Assembly: GCA_018818265.1 (NCBI GenBank)
Contig: JAHISN010000064.1
Location: 1 to 34,222, forward strand
Direction: 5' to 3'
DNA from: Patescibacteria group bacterium
GTDB taxonomy: Bacteria > Patescibacteriota > 4484-211
DNA: 34,222 bases
Shown: positions 18,594 to 27,505 of the stretch, piece by piece
How positions within the stretch are numbered: position 1 is the first letter of the stretch
How the letters are laid out: each line of letters starts with the position of its first letter
The notes under the pieces: model-generated
Told to the model about the DNA's origin: nothing
Databases searched by the model: none
Seen by the model: only the letters and a program-made list of their open reading frames with translations
Program-made: the position numbers and the translations under genes

Positions 18594-19631
18594 TTATATC
18601 AACTTTGACAAAAAATGTCTAATGATCTTCTCTTCCTTATCAAAGTCAACCTTATTTTTAAAATTATAATATGAGTTGTTACATAGTTCTTTCCATTGCC
18701 GAGAGTAATATTCAATCTTATTCTTTATCTCCAAGGGGTTTAAACCGTCAATACAAACACACGTTTTTCCGTCTATCATTAAGTCTTCTCCCAACTTACC
18801 AGAATAATACTCCTTTTTAACAATCATTGGCCTACCACAAGCACTAGCATTGTGAATTATGTGACCGTAACCATCACCGCCCTTTTTCGTATGCCAAATA
18901 AAGCCAGCCTTTGCAATTGTTTTGGCGACTTCCGCCTCACCATGCGCCTGTCCATCACGACACTGACCGCCCATGCACTTAAAATTCCACTCTGGCATTA
19001 GTTTTTCAACCTTTTGGAATAGCTCCCAATCCTCTTTAAACATTCCGTCATTAGAGAAGCAATTAACTAGCGAAGTGATGTTAGGTTCGAACACCTCACT
19101 AGAAGCCCTAGAAAAGACGTTTGTGTCAAATTCTTGATGATATACCACACTATTCTTGTTCGCTATGGCTATGCGAGAAGAGCACATGATATTGTCAGCT
19201 TTTTCGGCCTCCCCGACCCACTGATTGCCAATTTGGAAAATAAGTTTAGGTCTTGACCAGTGTTCTTTGCATAACTTTTTAAACGGTTCAACATGTTTTG
19301 GAATTGAGGCAATTATGATCCCGAAGTTCATCTCCCTAAATTTGTCTAAGGTAATTGCCCTATTTGTCTTTAAAGAGGATATGTCGTGGCAAATGTAAAC
19401 TCCGCTTTCACCAGTAATAACATCATTCACGGGGTCGGTGTTGTCTGGGGTAGCCCCATTAACATCCAAAAACTGTGCTACCGTGGCTGGGTGATCGTAA
19501 ACCTTCCAATATCCTTCATCAAACCACTGTCTGCCGATGGGTCGATAAACTTTCCACCCCAACCTCCTCTCAAATAATAGAATTAATGAATTAAGAAGTC
19601 CTGCATGATGGAAATCACATAGCACGTTCAT
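18594..19631 (-). CDS. GT-B fold glycosyltransferase-like protein
   Basis: 345 aa; C-terminal GFIWHTKKGGDGYGHIIHNASACGRPMIVKKEYYSGKLGEDLMIDGKTCVCID resembles GT1/GT4 acceptor/donor region. Confidence 0.65.
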   Translation of the reverse strand: MNVLCDFHHAGLLNSLILLFERRLGWKVYRPIGRQWFDEGYWKVYDHPATVAQFLDVNGATPDNTDPVNDVITGESGVYICHDISSLKTNRAITLDKFREMNFGIIIASIPKHVEPFKKLCKEHWSRPKLIFQIGNQWVGEAEKADNIMCSSRIAIANKNSVVYHQEFDTNVFSRASSEVFEPNITSLVNCFSNDGMFKEDWELFQKVEKLMPEWNFKCMGGQCRDGQAHGEAEVAKTIAKAGFIWHTKKGGDGYGHIIHNASACGRPMIVKKEYYSGKLGEDLMIDGKTCVCIDGLNPLEIKNKIEYYSRQWKELCNNSYYNFKNKVDFDKEEKIIRHFLSKLI

Positions 19632-20323
19632 TTTCTATCTAAGTATTCTTGGCATACTTTTATAAAGTTAGGATGTAGTGTTTCCTTGCTGTTTAGAGAG
19701 TCGGCAATGTATTTATCAAACCTATCTACTTCATAGTTTGGAACTCCGCCATTTGCAATTAGACTAAAATTACTGCTAAGCCCATTTAAGTGTTCGTATA
19801 GTCCAGCGCTAATTCTAATCACCGAAATGTTCTTTATGTCTTGCTGAAACTTATAAAAATGATCTGCAACGCCTGGGGTAATGCTAAAGTCTCTCCTTGT
19901 TTTGTCTACGACAGCTCTTTTAGCAAAAATACAACAAGGGTGAAGCCTATCCCCTTGATATGCGCCAATTACGTTTACGTTATTTAAGTCCATTGTAATT
20001 TGGCTGATATATTCCCAAAACTCTTCATTGGGGTAAAAATCTTGTTCTGTAAACCACACCCATTCAGAACTACACAAAGTTAGCCCAAAGTTTGTTGATA
20101 TATTTCTCCAATCTTGTCCTGAAAGAACAGGTGGGGACTTAACTACCGTGCAATAACCTCCCATTTCCTCTTTTATAAAATCACTGTAGTCATACCCTTG
20201 ATTTGTCTCGGTGATGACAATAATGACATCTTTAAACCTATTTCTGTTTTCCCTTATAAATTTTCGCCACATTGGATAATCGCAATTTCTTGGCCAACTA
20301 ATTACAATATCTGGTACGATCAT
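19628..20323 (-). CDS. GT-A-like glycosyltransferase-related protein
   Basis: 231 aa; IVISWPRNCDYPMWRKFIREN...SSEWVWFTEQDFYPNEEFW resembles a GT-A core; island context. Confidence 0.55.
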   Translation of the reverse strand: MIVPDIVISWPRNCDYPMWRKFIRENRNRFKDVIIVITETNQGYDYSDFIKEEMGGYCTVVKSPPVLSGQDWRNISTNFGLTLCSSEWVWFTEQDFYPNEEFWEYISQITMDLNNVNVIGAYQGDRLHPCCIFAKRAVVDKTRRDFSITPGVADHFYKFQQDIKNISVIRISAGLYEHLNGLSSNFSLIANGGVPNYEVDRFDKYIADSLNSKETLHPNFIKVCQEYLDRK

Positions 20324-21339
20324 AGTCCTAACTCCTTATATGCTTTTTGTCTTTTTAACACCGTTTTTCTGTGAACTCCGCTAAGAGCATAGATTCTATC
20401 TAAAGCTTTTCGGTATTCTTCCCTAAATTCACATATCTCGTTCGGATCTGAATTATCGTAAAATGTTTGCCACCACTGTATTCTTCTTGCCCACTCATCT
20501 ATGTGTGCCTCGGCCAACTTAAACTCTCTTGGTTCAACACAAATCTTTCTATTTGAAAGACTTATTCCCCTATCATCAACCAAAACTCCACCAACACCAC
20601 TACTCAAACTTCCTACATGAGTCCAAGCCGATAAACCATTCCATAGATACTGTCGTTTTTCCCAGTGAACCAAGTCTTCGGGGCTACCATGATATTGTTG
20701 TAGGCATAAGAACTTTAATCCTTTAGACCTTAATATGAGGCTAGTGTTTACAAAAGTGTCTCCATATCCAGTTTCTTTCATCACATAATTCAATGGTTCT
20801 ACAACTTCACCCTTCTCCCAAGCCTTGGCCTTAAAGTGCCTATCAGTGTCTAACAATGTCTGTGTCTTACAGAAAAAGAAACATGGCCAAAAATTACATC
20901 CATGATCCCCCAAACCCTCATAATCAACTCCCCACTTTCTTTTGGCTTCTTCTAGTATTTCAAAAGCACAACTGCCCCTCTTCGAGCCAACACAATCCAC
21001 CTCTCCGTCCTCAACGTGTTTAAAACAAGAATCAATATGGCCTTTCTTGAAGACATAAGCGTCATCTTCGACCAGCATTACATATTCTTCCTTGCACATT
21101 TCCAATAAGATTTTGATGGCGTCACCATGTTCTATTTGGTGGTCTATATATACAAAACTAGCCCCGTATCTTTCGAGGAGTTTTTGTTCGTACTCTATGA
21201 CCTCTTTCTCTATGCTCGAATTTAAACAAACATATAATTTGTCGACTTCATCCTTATAGTATTTGGCATAGTTCTCAAGCCAATATTTTAATAGGAACGG
21301 GTCGCACGGGGTTGGTAATAAAACTGCTCTACTTCTCAT
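20320..21339 (-). CDS. GT-A-like glycosyltransferase
   Basis: 339 aa; EHGDAIKILLEMCKEEYVMLVEDDAYVFKKGHID (EDD motif). Confidence 0.65.
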   Translation of the reverse strand: MRSRAVLLPTPCDPFLLKYWLENYAKYYKDEVDKLYVCLNSSIEKEVIEYEQKLLERYGASFVYIDHQIEHGDAIKILLEMCKEEYVMLVEDDAYVFKKGHIDSCFKHVEDGEVDCVGSKRGSCAFEILEEAKRKWGVDYEGLGDHGCNFWPCFFFCKTQTLLDTDRHFKAKAWEKGEVVEPLNYVMKETGYGDTFVNTSLILRSKGLKFLCLQQYHGSPEDLVHWEKRQYLWNGLSAWTHVGSLSSGVGGVLVDDRGISLSNRKICVEPREFKLAEAHIDEWARRIQWWQTFYDNSDPNEICEFREEYRKALDRIYALSGVHRKTVLKRQKAYKELGL

Positions 21340-22084
21340 ATTTATTAAAATTATAATCGGATTCGCTGACCTTGTAAAAGCCAGTTAGACCTCTTGGGGT
21401 TGGCAAGTGGAACACGCAAACCGAGCCGTCGAGAACCAGCTGACTGATTGGAGCAGGTATTTTTCCGAATGGCCAAGCAAAGCCGTGTTCCTCGTTAGGA
21501 ATTTGGTGCATGTGTCGGTGTAAGTCGTGGATAAATATGTAACCACCTTCCTTTAGGTGTGGGAAAAACTTGATAAATTCTGCAAATCTTGTCTGGGGTT
21601 CAGTGTCTAATAATATAAAATCATACTTAATTGTTGGCTGATCCCCACCGATGGTTTCTTGGATGGTGGCATTAGAACCTCTCCAATCTTCTGGGATTTT
21701 AAAATCTTTTACATCACCAAAATGGCATTCAACAAAATCTTGAAGACCCATCTTTTCAATTCTACGTTTAGCTTCTACATAAATAACTGGCAAAAACTCA
21801 ACTGTATCCAAGTGCCCTTTATTATTATCCTTCAAAGCCATCCCTAGATAGGAAGCACCAACGGCAACATGAGTCCCTGTTTCTAGTACAAATTCTGGTT
21901 TTAAAACTCTCAAAAATCCGTATAAAAACTCTCCGACCTCACATTCAATACCAGCGTCGTTAAACGCTGTGTATTCAGAAGTGGTTTTATTCCACTCTCC
22001 CTCATTGTGGACAACTAAGCTGGTATCTTTTTCTTGCAATTCTTTTGTGATTGTCATTTGTCTAAGTTTAAATATTTTAACCAT
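21329..22084 (-). CDS. Class I SAM-dependent methyltransferase
   Basis: 251 aa; EFVLETGTHVAVGASYLGMAL...DFILLDTEPQTRFAEFIKFFPHLKEGGYIFIHDLHRH. Confidence 0.78.
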   Translation of the reverse strand: MVKIFKLRQMTITKELQEKDTSLVVHNEGEWNKTTSEYTAFNDAGIECEVGEFLYGFLRVLKPEFVLETGTHVAVGASYLGMALKDNNKGHLDTVEFLPVIYVEAKRRIEKMGLQDFVECHFGDVKDFKIPEDWRGSNATIQETIGGDQPTIKYDFILLDTEPQTRFAEFIKFFPHLKEGGYIFIHDLHRHMHQIPNEEHGFAWPFGKIPAPISQLVLDGSVCVFHLPTPRGLTGFYKVSESDYNFNKYEK

Positions 22085-23091
22085 TGATTCTTAATAGTTT
22101 CCTTACTAAACAACTTAATTGCCGTTTCTCTTCCCTTTTTACCTATTTTTTGGGCATAATCCTTGTTGCTTAATAAGATTGAAATGTAGTCCTTTAATTT
22201 GTCAATTTCATCGCTACAAAAACCGTTTACACCATCCTCGATAATCTGATCTACCTCATAGAAGTCTAGCTGTTCAAACTTCTCAATATTAGCAGTCTTT
22301 TTTCCGATTGCTAAAATGGGAATACCAGTCATCATGGCTTCAATAAATGATAGCGTGTAGCAAGCGGGGTAAGTTCCACCATAGGCGTATGCTCTGGCGT
22401 CCCTCATCTTTCCCTTCATTAACTCATAAGGCAATTCTCCACCATTCAAAGATCCAAGATCATCATTTCCATTACCATATACTTTTGAGTTAAAACCTTC
22501 CATCATCTTAATAATTTCATCGTGGTGGCAGAAATCACGCCTACCTTTCAAGCTTTGGGTGAAGTTAATGACTAAGGGGTCATCACCATTCCAATCTTTA
22601 AATTCGTCTGGGTCTTTATAAAATCTAATCATAGCCGTCTCACCAGCATAATTAGGCAAATTCTTTTCCATTGGGGAATATCTAACCACTTCCAAACCCT
22701 CGTCAATCAATGGCTTTAATCTCTTCTCTAGTCCACCAGTAGACTGTCCTATTGACCTAAAGATAACTCTTTTGTGTTTAATTCTTTGCCAATTCTGAAA
22801 TAAAACATCGGGGCTATGCATAATCATTATCACATCAAAAGGTTCTATTAGTTCTGGGGGAAGTTCTGTCCGTGGGGTACTTCGTGCAATTTGGGCTAAA
22901 TCTTCGTGGTAAACCATTCCCTCTATTGCGGGACGGGGTAGAGTTATATGTCCCTTCGGGTCAATATAAGCCCCGTTCGAAAAGACATCAATTCCCATTT
23001 CGGTAAACAACTTAACTTCGTCATATTCAAGAATAGAATGGCAGGAAATATAGTGTAGTTTCACTTTCCTAAATAATTCATAACGGTACAT
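22054..23091 (-). CDS. GT4-like (GT-B) glycosyltransferase
   Basis: 345 aa; RAYAYGGTYPACYTLSFIEAMMTGIPILAIG...IEDGVNGFCSDEIDKLKDYI. Confidence 0.82.
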   Translation of the reverse strand: MYRYELFRKVKLHYISCHSILEYDEVKLFTEMGIDVFSNGAYIDPKGHITLPRPAIEGMVYHEDLAQIARSTPRTELPPELIEPFDVIMIMHSPDVLFQNWQRIKHKRVIFRSIGQSTGGLEKRLKPLIDEGLEVVRYSPMEKNLPNYAGETAMIRFYKDPDEFKDWNGDDPLVINFTQSLKGRRDFCHHDEIIKMMEGFNSKVYGNGNDDLGSLNGGELPYELMKGKMRDARAYAYGGTYPACYTLSFIEAMMTGIPILAIGKKTANIEKFEQLDFYEVDQIIEDGVNGFCSDEIDKLKDYISILLSNKDYAQKIGKKGRETAIKLFSKETIKNQWLKYLNLDK

Positions 23092-23210
23092 ACTTGAACA
23101 TCGTCACTTCGATTTTGACAGACAAGTACTTTTGGCTTATTGGCTATGTGAACGTAATAGGCCAATACAAGAATTAAACAAATGTACATAATCGTTTCCA
23201 TTTTTCTCAT
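23061..23210 (-). CDS. Small single-TM protein (MRKMETIMYICLILVLAYYVHIANKPKVLVCQNRSDDVQVCTVMNYLGK)
   Basis: Manual translation of the gap between GT genes, 49 aa, below the ORF track cutoff; N-terminal TM then two Cys; overlaps the neighbouring GT start. Confidence 0.55.
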   Translation of the reverse strand: MRKMETIMYICLILVLAYYVHIANKPKVLVCQNRSDDVQVCTVMNYLGK

Positions 23211-24331
23211 AATTGTTTTTGAATAATTTCTAATCTACTTTTCATTATGTCACCAACTACTGGTAAGTCAAATTCTCTCTTGACAGTTTTCTTTGCTTCC
23301 TTACCCATCTGGCTCACTATTTCCCTAGACTCAAACATATACCTCATCTTCTTTTTAACTTCGTCAATATCAACATCCGCCCAGTTCTGGTCTTGTGTGT
23401 ACCAGATTTGATTTCTTGAATTTGCTCTTACTGGGATCATCTTTGGCTCAAGTAACAGTGAATCTACGTTTTGAGTTAGATATTCATGGCAACCACCACA
23501 ATTCGTTGAGATTATTGGTTTACCCATTAGCATGGCCTCAGTCTGCGGTATTCCCCACCCCTCACCTCGATGTGTGCTAACATAAACATCAAATGTCTTG
23601 TGGAAGCGATATATCTGGTGTCTGTCCATTAACTCCTTATAAAGATATAAGGGGGCGTATTTACTCAAATTAAGTTTTCTCTTTATTGCTTTAACGTAAT
23701 CGTCGATCTCTCTTTGTTTCTCTGGCCTAAAACTATCTACATAAGTCTTAATCGTTAAGCTGACGGGCTCTGCTGGGTCAAATTCAGTCCAAAAAGCCTC
23801 TAGTAGCGCCGACGGGTTCTTTCTCTCAGTCCATTCAAACATAGAATAGAATTTGAAGTCTTGATTATTCGAAACTAAATAAGGTTCTATTTCATCTGAA
23901 TTAATCCTACAATCAATGGCCTCTGGTATAACATAGATCGGTTTTGTTACCCCAGCCTTCTCTATTGCTTTTTTATTAAATTCGCTGGCAGTCCATATCT
24001 CATCACAATACTTCTGAACATTATCAGCGAAATCTTTGGGGAGTTTATCTGTCTCCCAGATAACTCTTCCGATGTGGTATTTGCCTTCTTCGTAGTATTT
24101 AGAATATACGTTGGGAGTAGTGTGAAGTATTTTTATACCATAAGATATAGATAGGTCTTGTCGCTTACGACATTCCTCACCCAATTCACCAAAATCTGAC
24201 ACCTCCAATACATAGCTTGGCATTTCGGTTTTCACTTCAACCCCAGCACTCAACAGAGCGCCGACATCATGGCGACCAGCTTCTCCGTATCCCGAATAGT
24301 CTCTTAGTGCACCACAATATTTGATGTTCAT
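23207..24331 (-). CDS. GT4 family glycosyltransferase
   Basis: 374 aa; YSGYGEAGRHDVGALL, SMFEWTERKNPSALLEAF, STHRGEGWGIPQTEAMLMGKPIISTNCGGCHEYL. Confidence 0.88.
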   Translation of the reverse strand: MNIKYCGALRDYSGYGEAGRHDVGALLSAGVEVKTEMPSYVLEVSDFGELGEECRKRQDLSISYGIKILHTTPNVYSKYYEEGKYHIGRVIWETDKLPKDFADNVQKYCDEIWTASEFNKKAIEKAGVTKPIYVIPEAIDCRINSDEIEPYLVSNNQDFKFYSMFEWTERKNPSALLEAFWTEFDPAEPVSLTIKTYVDSFRPEKQREIDDYVKAIKRKLNLSKYAPLYLYKELMDRHQIYRFHKTFDVYVSTHRGEGWGIPQTEAMLMGKPIISTNCGGCHEYLTQNVDSLLLEPKMIPVRANSRNQIWYTQDQNWADVDIDEVKKKMRYMFESREIVSQMGKEAKKTVKREFDLPVVGDIMKSRLEIIQKQL

Positions 24332-24353
24332 TTTATATTTTTATATAGTTGTT

Positions 24354-24509
24354 CATGTTTTCTAATATAATTTCTTTTCCACATGACTGGCAGGTAACTT
24401 TGTTACCAATCATTTTACTGCTGGTGAAGATTGCATTATTGGTGCAAGCGGGACACACATATCTATATTTCATTTTCGGCTGATCGTTTGTTTTTTTTAC
24501 TTTTTTCAT
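24354..24509 (-). CDS. Small zinc-ribbon protein (MKKVKKTNDQPKMKYRYVCPACTNNAIFTSSKMIGNKVTCQSCGKEIILET)
   Basis: Manual translation, 51 aa, CPxC...CxxCG; not in the ORF track. Confidence 0.6.
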
Positions 24510-24520
24510 ATTTGTATAAA

Positions 24521-25744
24521 CTATTTAACCTCACTTAATTGTAATACATTTGTTAGAGCTTTTTTTTCAATAGGCTTAGAATAGAGTTCCTCAACCATCT
24601 GTTTAAGCTTAATAGCCGTTTTTCTAAAAGTCCACTGTCTCACATACCGACTAGCTCTTTTGCCCATCTCTAAAGCTTCATCTTGATGTTCGTATATATA
24701 ACGCATTTTCTTCCTCAGATCTTTCACATCACAAATCACCATCTTTCCAACATCTTCACCCTTATATTTATGATATAGGGCGGGGCAGTCTTCTTTAACT
24801 TTTACTTCATACATACATTCTTTATCAAAATATTCACTTATCCCGTGTGCATTGGGTACAATCGCAGGTAATCCAGTTGCCATACACTCTAGCGGAGTCA
24901 TGCCAAATCCCTCACCCCTTGAAGGAAAGACGAAACAATCAGACTTATGAATCAGTTCAACTAACTCTTTCTCGCTATATTTTTTGCAAATAACTTCTAT
25001 ATTAGGGTACTTGTCTTTAATGATAGGAATTGGCGGACTATTCAGTGTCGTCTTTAAAACCAACTTGACTGGTTCTGATTTATCAAATTCTTGGGTAAAT
25101 GCCTTAAATACCTCTAAAAAACCCTTTCGAACATTAAATGCGTTATAGTGCAAAAAAACAAATGGTTCATGCTTTTCGCTTTTGTTCTCTCTCTCTTTAA
25201 AAGTATATACATCATCGTCGTAGCCCAATGGAATAACATCGGCATTAACACCAGAATTTTTGAATACGTCTCTACACCATCTACTGGGTACAATCACCTT
25301 GTCGGCAGATTGTAAGTATTTTACCCAATCGTCTGGTATTTTAGTACTCTCAAACATCGTATAAATCACCTTGAATGGGTTTTCCATTTTTAGTACGGAA
25401 TATGGATTATGAAATAGTAGTCCAACGAGTTGTTTCTTAAAAACACGGGATATGTCTACGTCTAGGTTGACCAATTCTTTGACAATCTTATCGCTGGCTA
25501 CTCCATAACCATCTTTGCCACCCTCAACTACCGTGGACAAGTAAATGCCTCGAACAAAATTGTTTTGAATAACCTCTTCCCTTCTCGTTGTTACCTTCTC
25601 TGCTATCTTATATCTTTCCATAACGAAATCTCTTTCTTCTTCTGGCGTAATCTTCTCAAATCCTTTTGTATTTAGGTATTTTTCGTATTCATTTGGCTTG
25701 TCTATGCAAACAATTCTTCCTTTCGGGTTTCTTAGATAAGGCAT
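24521..25744 (-). CDS. GT4 family glycosyltransferase (first gene of the glycosylation island)
   Basis: 407 aa; FLHYNAFNVRKGFLEVFKAF, FVFPSRGEGFGMTPLECMATGLPAIVPNAHGISEYF. Confidence 0.88.
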   Translation of the reverse strand: MPYLRNPKGRIVCIDKPNEYEKYLNTKGFEKITPEEERDFVMERYKIAEKVTTRREEVIQNNFVRGIYLSTVVEGGKDGYGVASDKIVKELVNLDVDISRVFKKQLVGLLFHNPYSVLKMENPFKVIYTMFESTKIPDDWVKYLQSADKVIVPSRWCRDVFKNSGVNADVIPLGYDDDVYTFKERENKSEKHEPFVFLHYNAFNVRKGFLEVFKAFTQEFDKSEPVKLVLKTTLNSPPIPIIKDKYPNIEVICKKYSEKELVELIHKSDCFVFPSRGEGFGMTPLECMATGLPAIVPNAHGISEYFDKECMYEVKVKEDCPALYHKYKGEDVGKMVICDVKDLRKKMRYIYEHQDEALEMGKRASRYVRQWTFRKTAIKLKQMVEELYSKPIEKKALTNVLQLSEVK

Positions 25745-25750
25745 ATCTTC

Positions 25751-25778
25751 ATTTTACAATCATTTTATGTTTTGTCAA
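25751..25778 (-). promoter_or_regulatory. Sigma70-like promoter TTGACA-N16-TAAAAT ahead of the glycosyltransferase island
   Basis: Minus strand TTGACA (25773-25778), 16-bp spacer, TAAAAT (25751-25756), 6 nt, then ATG at 25744. Confidence 0.65.
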
Positions 25779-25811
25779 CAACAAAAACCCCGCTCTTTTA
25801 CAAGCGGGGTT
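25774..25811 (-). terminator. Rho-independent terminator downstream of the major capsid gene
   Basis: Minus strand AACCCCGCT-TGTAAAAG-AGCGGGGTT (perfect 9-bp stem) followed by TTTGTTGTT. Confidence 0.88.
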
Positions 25812-25827
25812 ATCGAGTATCGGTTAA

Positions 25828-26742
25828 TTAGAAGGATTCCACTTCTACGAGTCTTCGATCATCTAAGATTGCAACTCCAAAGAGGACATCAAGTGTCAAT
25901 TGGTGTGCACCGATATCTGCATTGTACCAGAACATCGAGCGAAGAGTGATCCCTGTTAAAGGATCGTTGATAACTGCTGAATAACCGCTGAATCCTTTTG
26001 GGGTAGGTAGTGCTCTAGTAGCCAAGACCATACCGTTTTTGGAATAAGCGAAGTTATGATAAGCAACGGGCGAACCAGATGTAGGAATCATTTGAGACTC
26101 AGAAACGAGCATGCTATAGGCTTTAATCATTTCACCTTCGGTGATTTGACCTTGCTTTCCAGTAGCGTCATATCGTGAGAATTTATCAGTACCGAGTAAG
26201 TCATTGTAGATCGTTGAATCACAATAGAAATACTTTTGCTCCAATTTAGGAACTTTTTGATCGGTAAAGAATTTTCGGATAGCTAACATTGAGGTGTCAA
26301 TGGTAGTTTCACTTGTTCTGTTCCAAGTGAGAGTGTTTGTGATTTGTGGGTGGAGATCGACCAAAGACTGTTCAATGGCTTCTGAAAGAGCAATAGCTCC
26401 ATCTTCTCCATATCTCATTTGTGTGTCTTGGTTTTCAAACACCTTAGTAACATCGTCAATTGTGAAGGTAACTTCTTTGTGTTTGTCCAAAGTAACTTCC
26501 TCGTAAGTGCCAGTTGGGTTTTGTTTTGTGAACGCAACACCAGCGACTTTATCGTTTGCTGTTACAGCACCAGTTTTTGGAACTTGGATTTTATCACCAA
26601 TTTGAGCAGTAGCCCAATCACTATCTTTAGACACGGTTTTTGCCATGTTCAAATAGCTAGGTAATCTCTGTAAACATTTTTGGGCAATTATCGTCGGGAT
26701 AAATACCGCATTTGTAGTATTGTTTAATACGTTTTCCGCCAT
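25828..26742 (-). CDS. Major capsid protein (P22 coat-like family)
   Basis: 304 aa; NAVFIPTIIAQKCLQRLPSYLNMAKTVSKDSDW; follows the scaffold gene. Confidence 0.8.
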   Translation of the reverse strand: MAENVLNNTTNAVFIPTIIAQKCLQRLPSYLNMAKTVSKDSDWATAQIGDKIQVPKTGAVTANDKVAGVAFTKQNPTGTYEEVTLDKHKEVTFTIDDVTKVFENQDTQMRYGEDGAIALSEAIEQSLVDLHPQITNTLTWNRTSETTIDTSMLAIRKFFTDQKVPKLEQKYFYCDSTIYNDLLGTDKFSRYDATGKQGQITEGEMIKAYSMLVSESQMIPTSGSPVAYHNFAYSKNGMVLATRALPTPKGFSGYSAVINDPLTGITLRSMFWYNADIGAHQLTLDVLFGVAILDDRRLVEVESF

Positions 26743-26759
26743 ATAAGTAAATTAAAAAT

Positions 26760-26780
26760 ATAATAGAACCTTTCTATTAT
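26760..26780 (-). promoter_or_regulatory. AT-rich hairpin between scaffold and MCP
   Basis: Minus strand ATAATAGAA-AGG-TTCTATTAT, perfect 9-bp stem, followed by ATTTTTAATTT. Confidence 0.6.
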
Positions 26781-26782
26781 GC

Positions 26783-27415
26783 CTACATATCTTGTTCGAT
26801 TTGACCAGTTTTCATAGCTTCCAAAATTTCAGTCTCATGCTCTTGGTAGAACGCAACATTGCTTATTTGCGACTGTTTAAACTTTGGCGTTGCGTTGTTA
26901 TTTGCAGGATTTGTCCCGTTCGCTAAAGTTGTGGAGTCAAAAAGGTATTTGTCATTTTCAGCCAAACCTTTTAGTGCTTCTTCAACACCTTCCACCGAAC
27001 CGTCATCCTTAACAACGATTTTGCTTCTGTCAACTAATTTCAAAACTGTTTCAGGGTTTAAAGCTCCAAGTTTTGAAGCGCTTGCTCGAATTACACTGTC
27101 CAAAGATGATTGTTTAAGCTCGCTCTCCAATTTCTGGTTTTTCTCCTTTTCCATCTTTAGAGCTTCCTCAAACTTTTTATCTTCTTCAAGTTTCTTTAAG
27201 TCTGCTTCTGACTTTTCCTTAGCGATTTTTTCGCCTTCCTTGGCTTTCTCGTTAAGTGCCTTAAATCTGGGGTGTTTCCAAATTCTTTCATCTTCGAACA
27301 CCTTGTCGATTTGGTCGTCTGTCAGTTTTGATATGTCAAAGGGCTTTGATAGTTCCTTTTTTTCATCTTCTAGTGTTTTTATTTTCTTTTCTAGTTCCTC
27401 GATTGTTTTAGGCAT
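26783..27415 (-). CDS. Capsid scaffolding protein
   Basis: 210 aa, highly charged coiled coil (EKKIKTLEDEKKELSK...), immediately upstream of MCP. Confidence 0.8.
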   Translation of the reverse strand: MPKTIEELEKKIKTLEDEKKELSKPFDISKLTDDQIDKVFEDERIWKHPRFKALNEKAKEGEKIAKEKSEADLKKLEEDKKFEEALKMEKEKNQKLESELKQSSLDSVIRASASKLGALNPETVLKLVDRSKIVVKDDGSVEGVEEALKGLAENDKYLFDSTTLANGTNPANNNATPKFKQSQISNVAFYQEHETEILEAMKTGQIEQDM

Positions 27416-27469
27416 AATTTTGTCCTAATTCGTGTTTTACGTGCAACGCCACTAAAGGATAACAACTTA

Positions 27470-27497
27470 ATTATATAACAATAGAAATTATTGTCAA
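27470..27497 (-). promoter_or_regulatory. Consensus sigma70 promoter TTGACA-N16-TATAAT ahead of scaffold-MCP
   Basis: Minus strand TTGACA (27492-27497), 16-bp spacer, TATAAT (27470-27475); in the gap between minor head and scaffold genes. Confidence 0.8.
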
Positions 27498-27505
27498 TCA
27501 AACGA

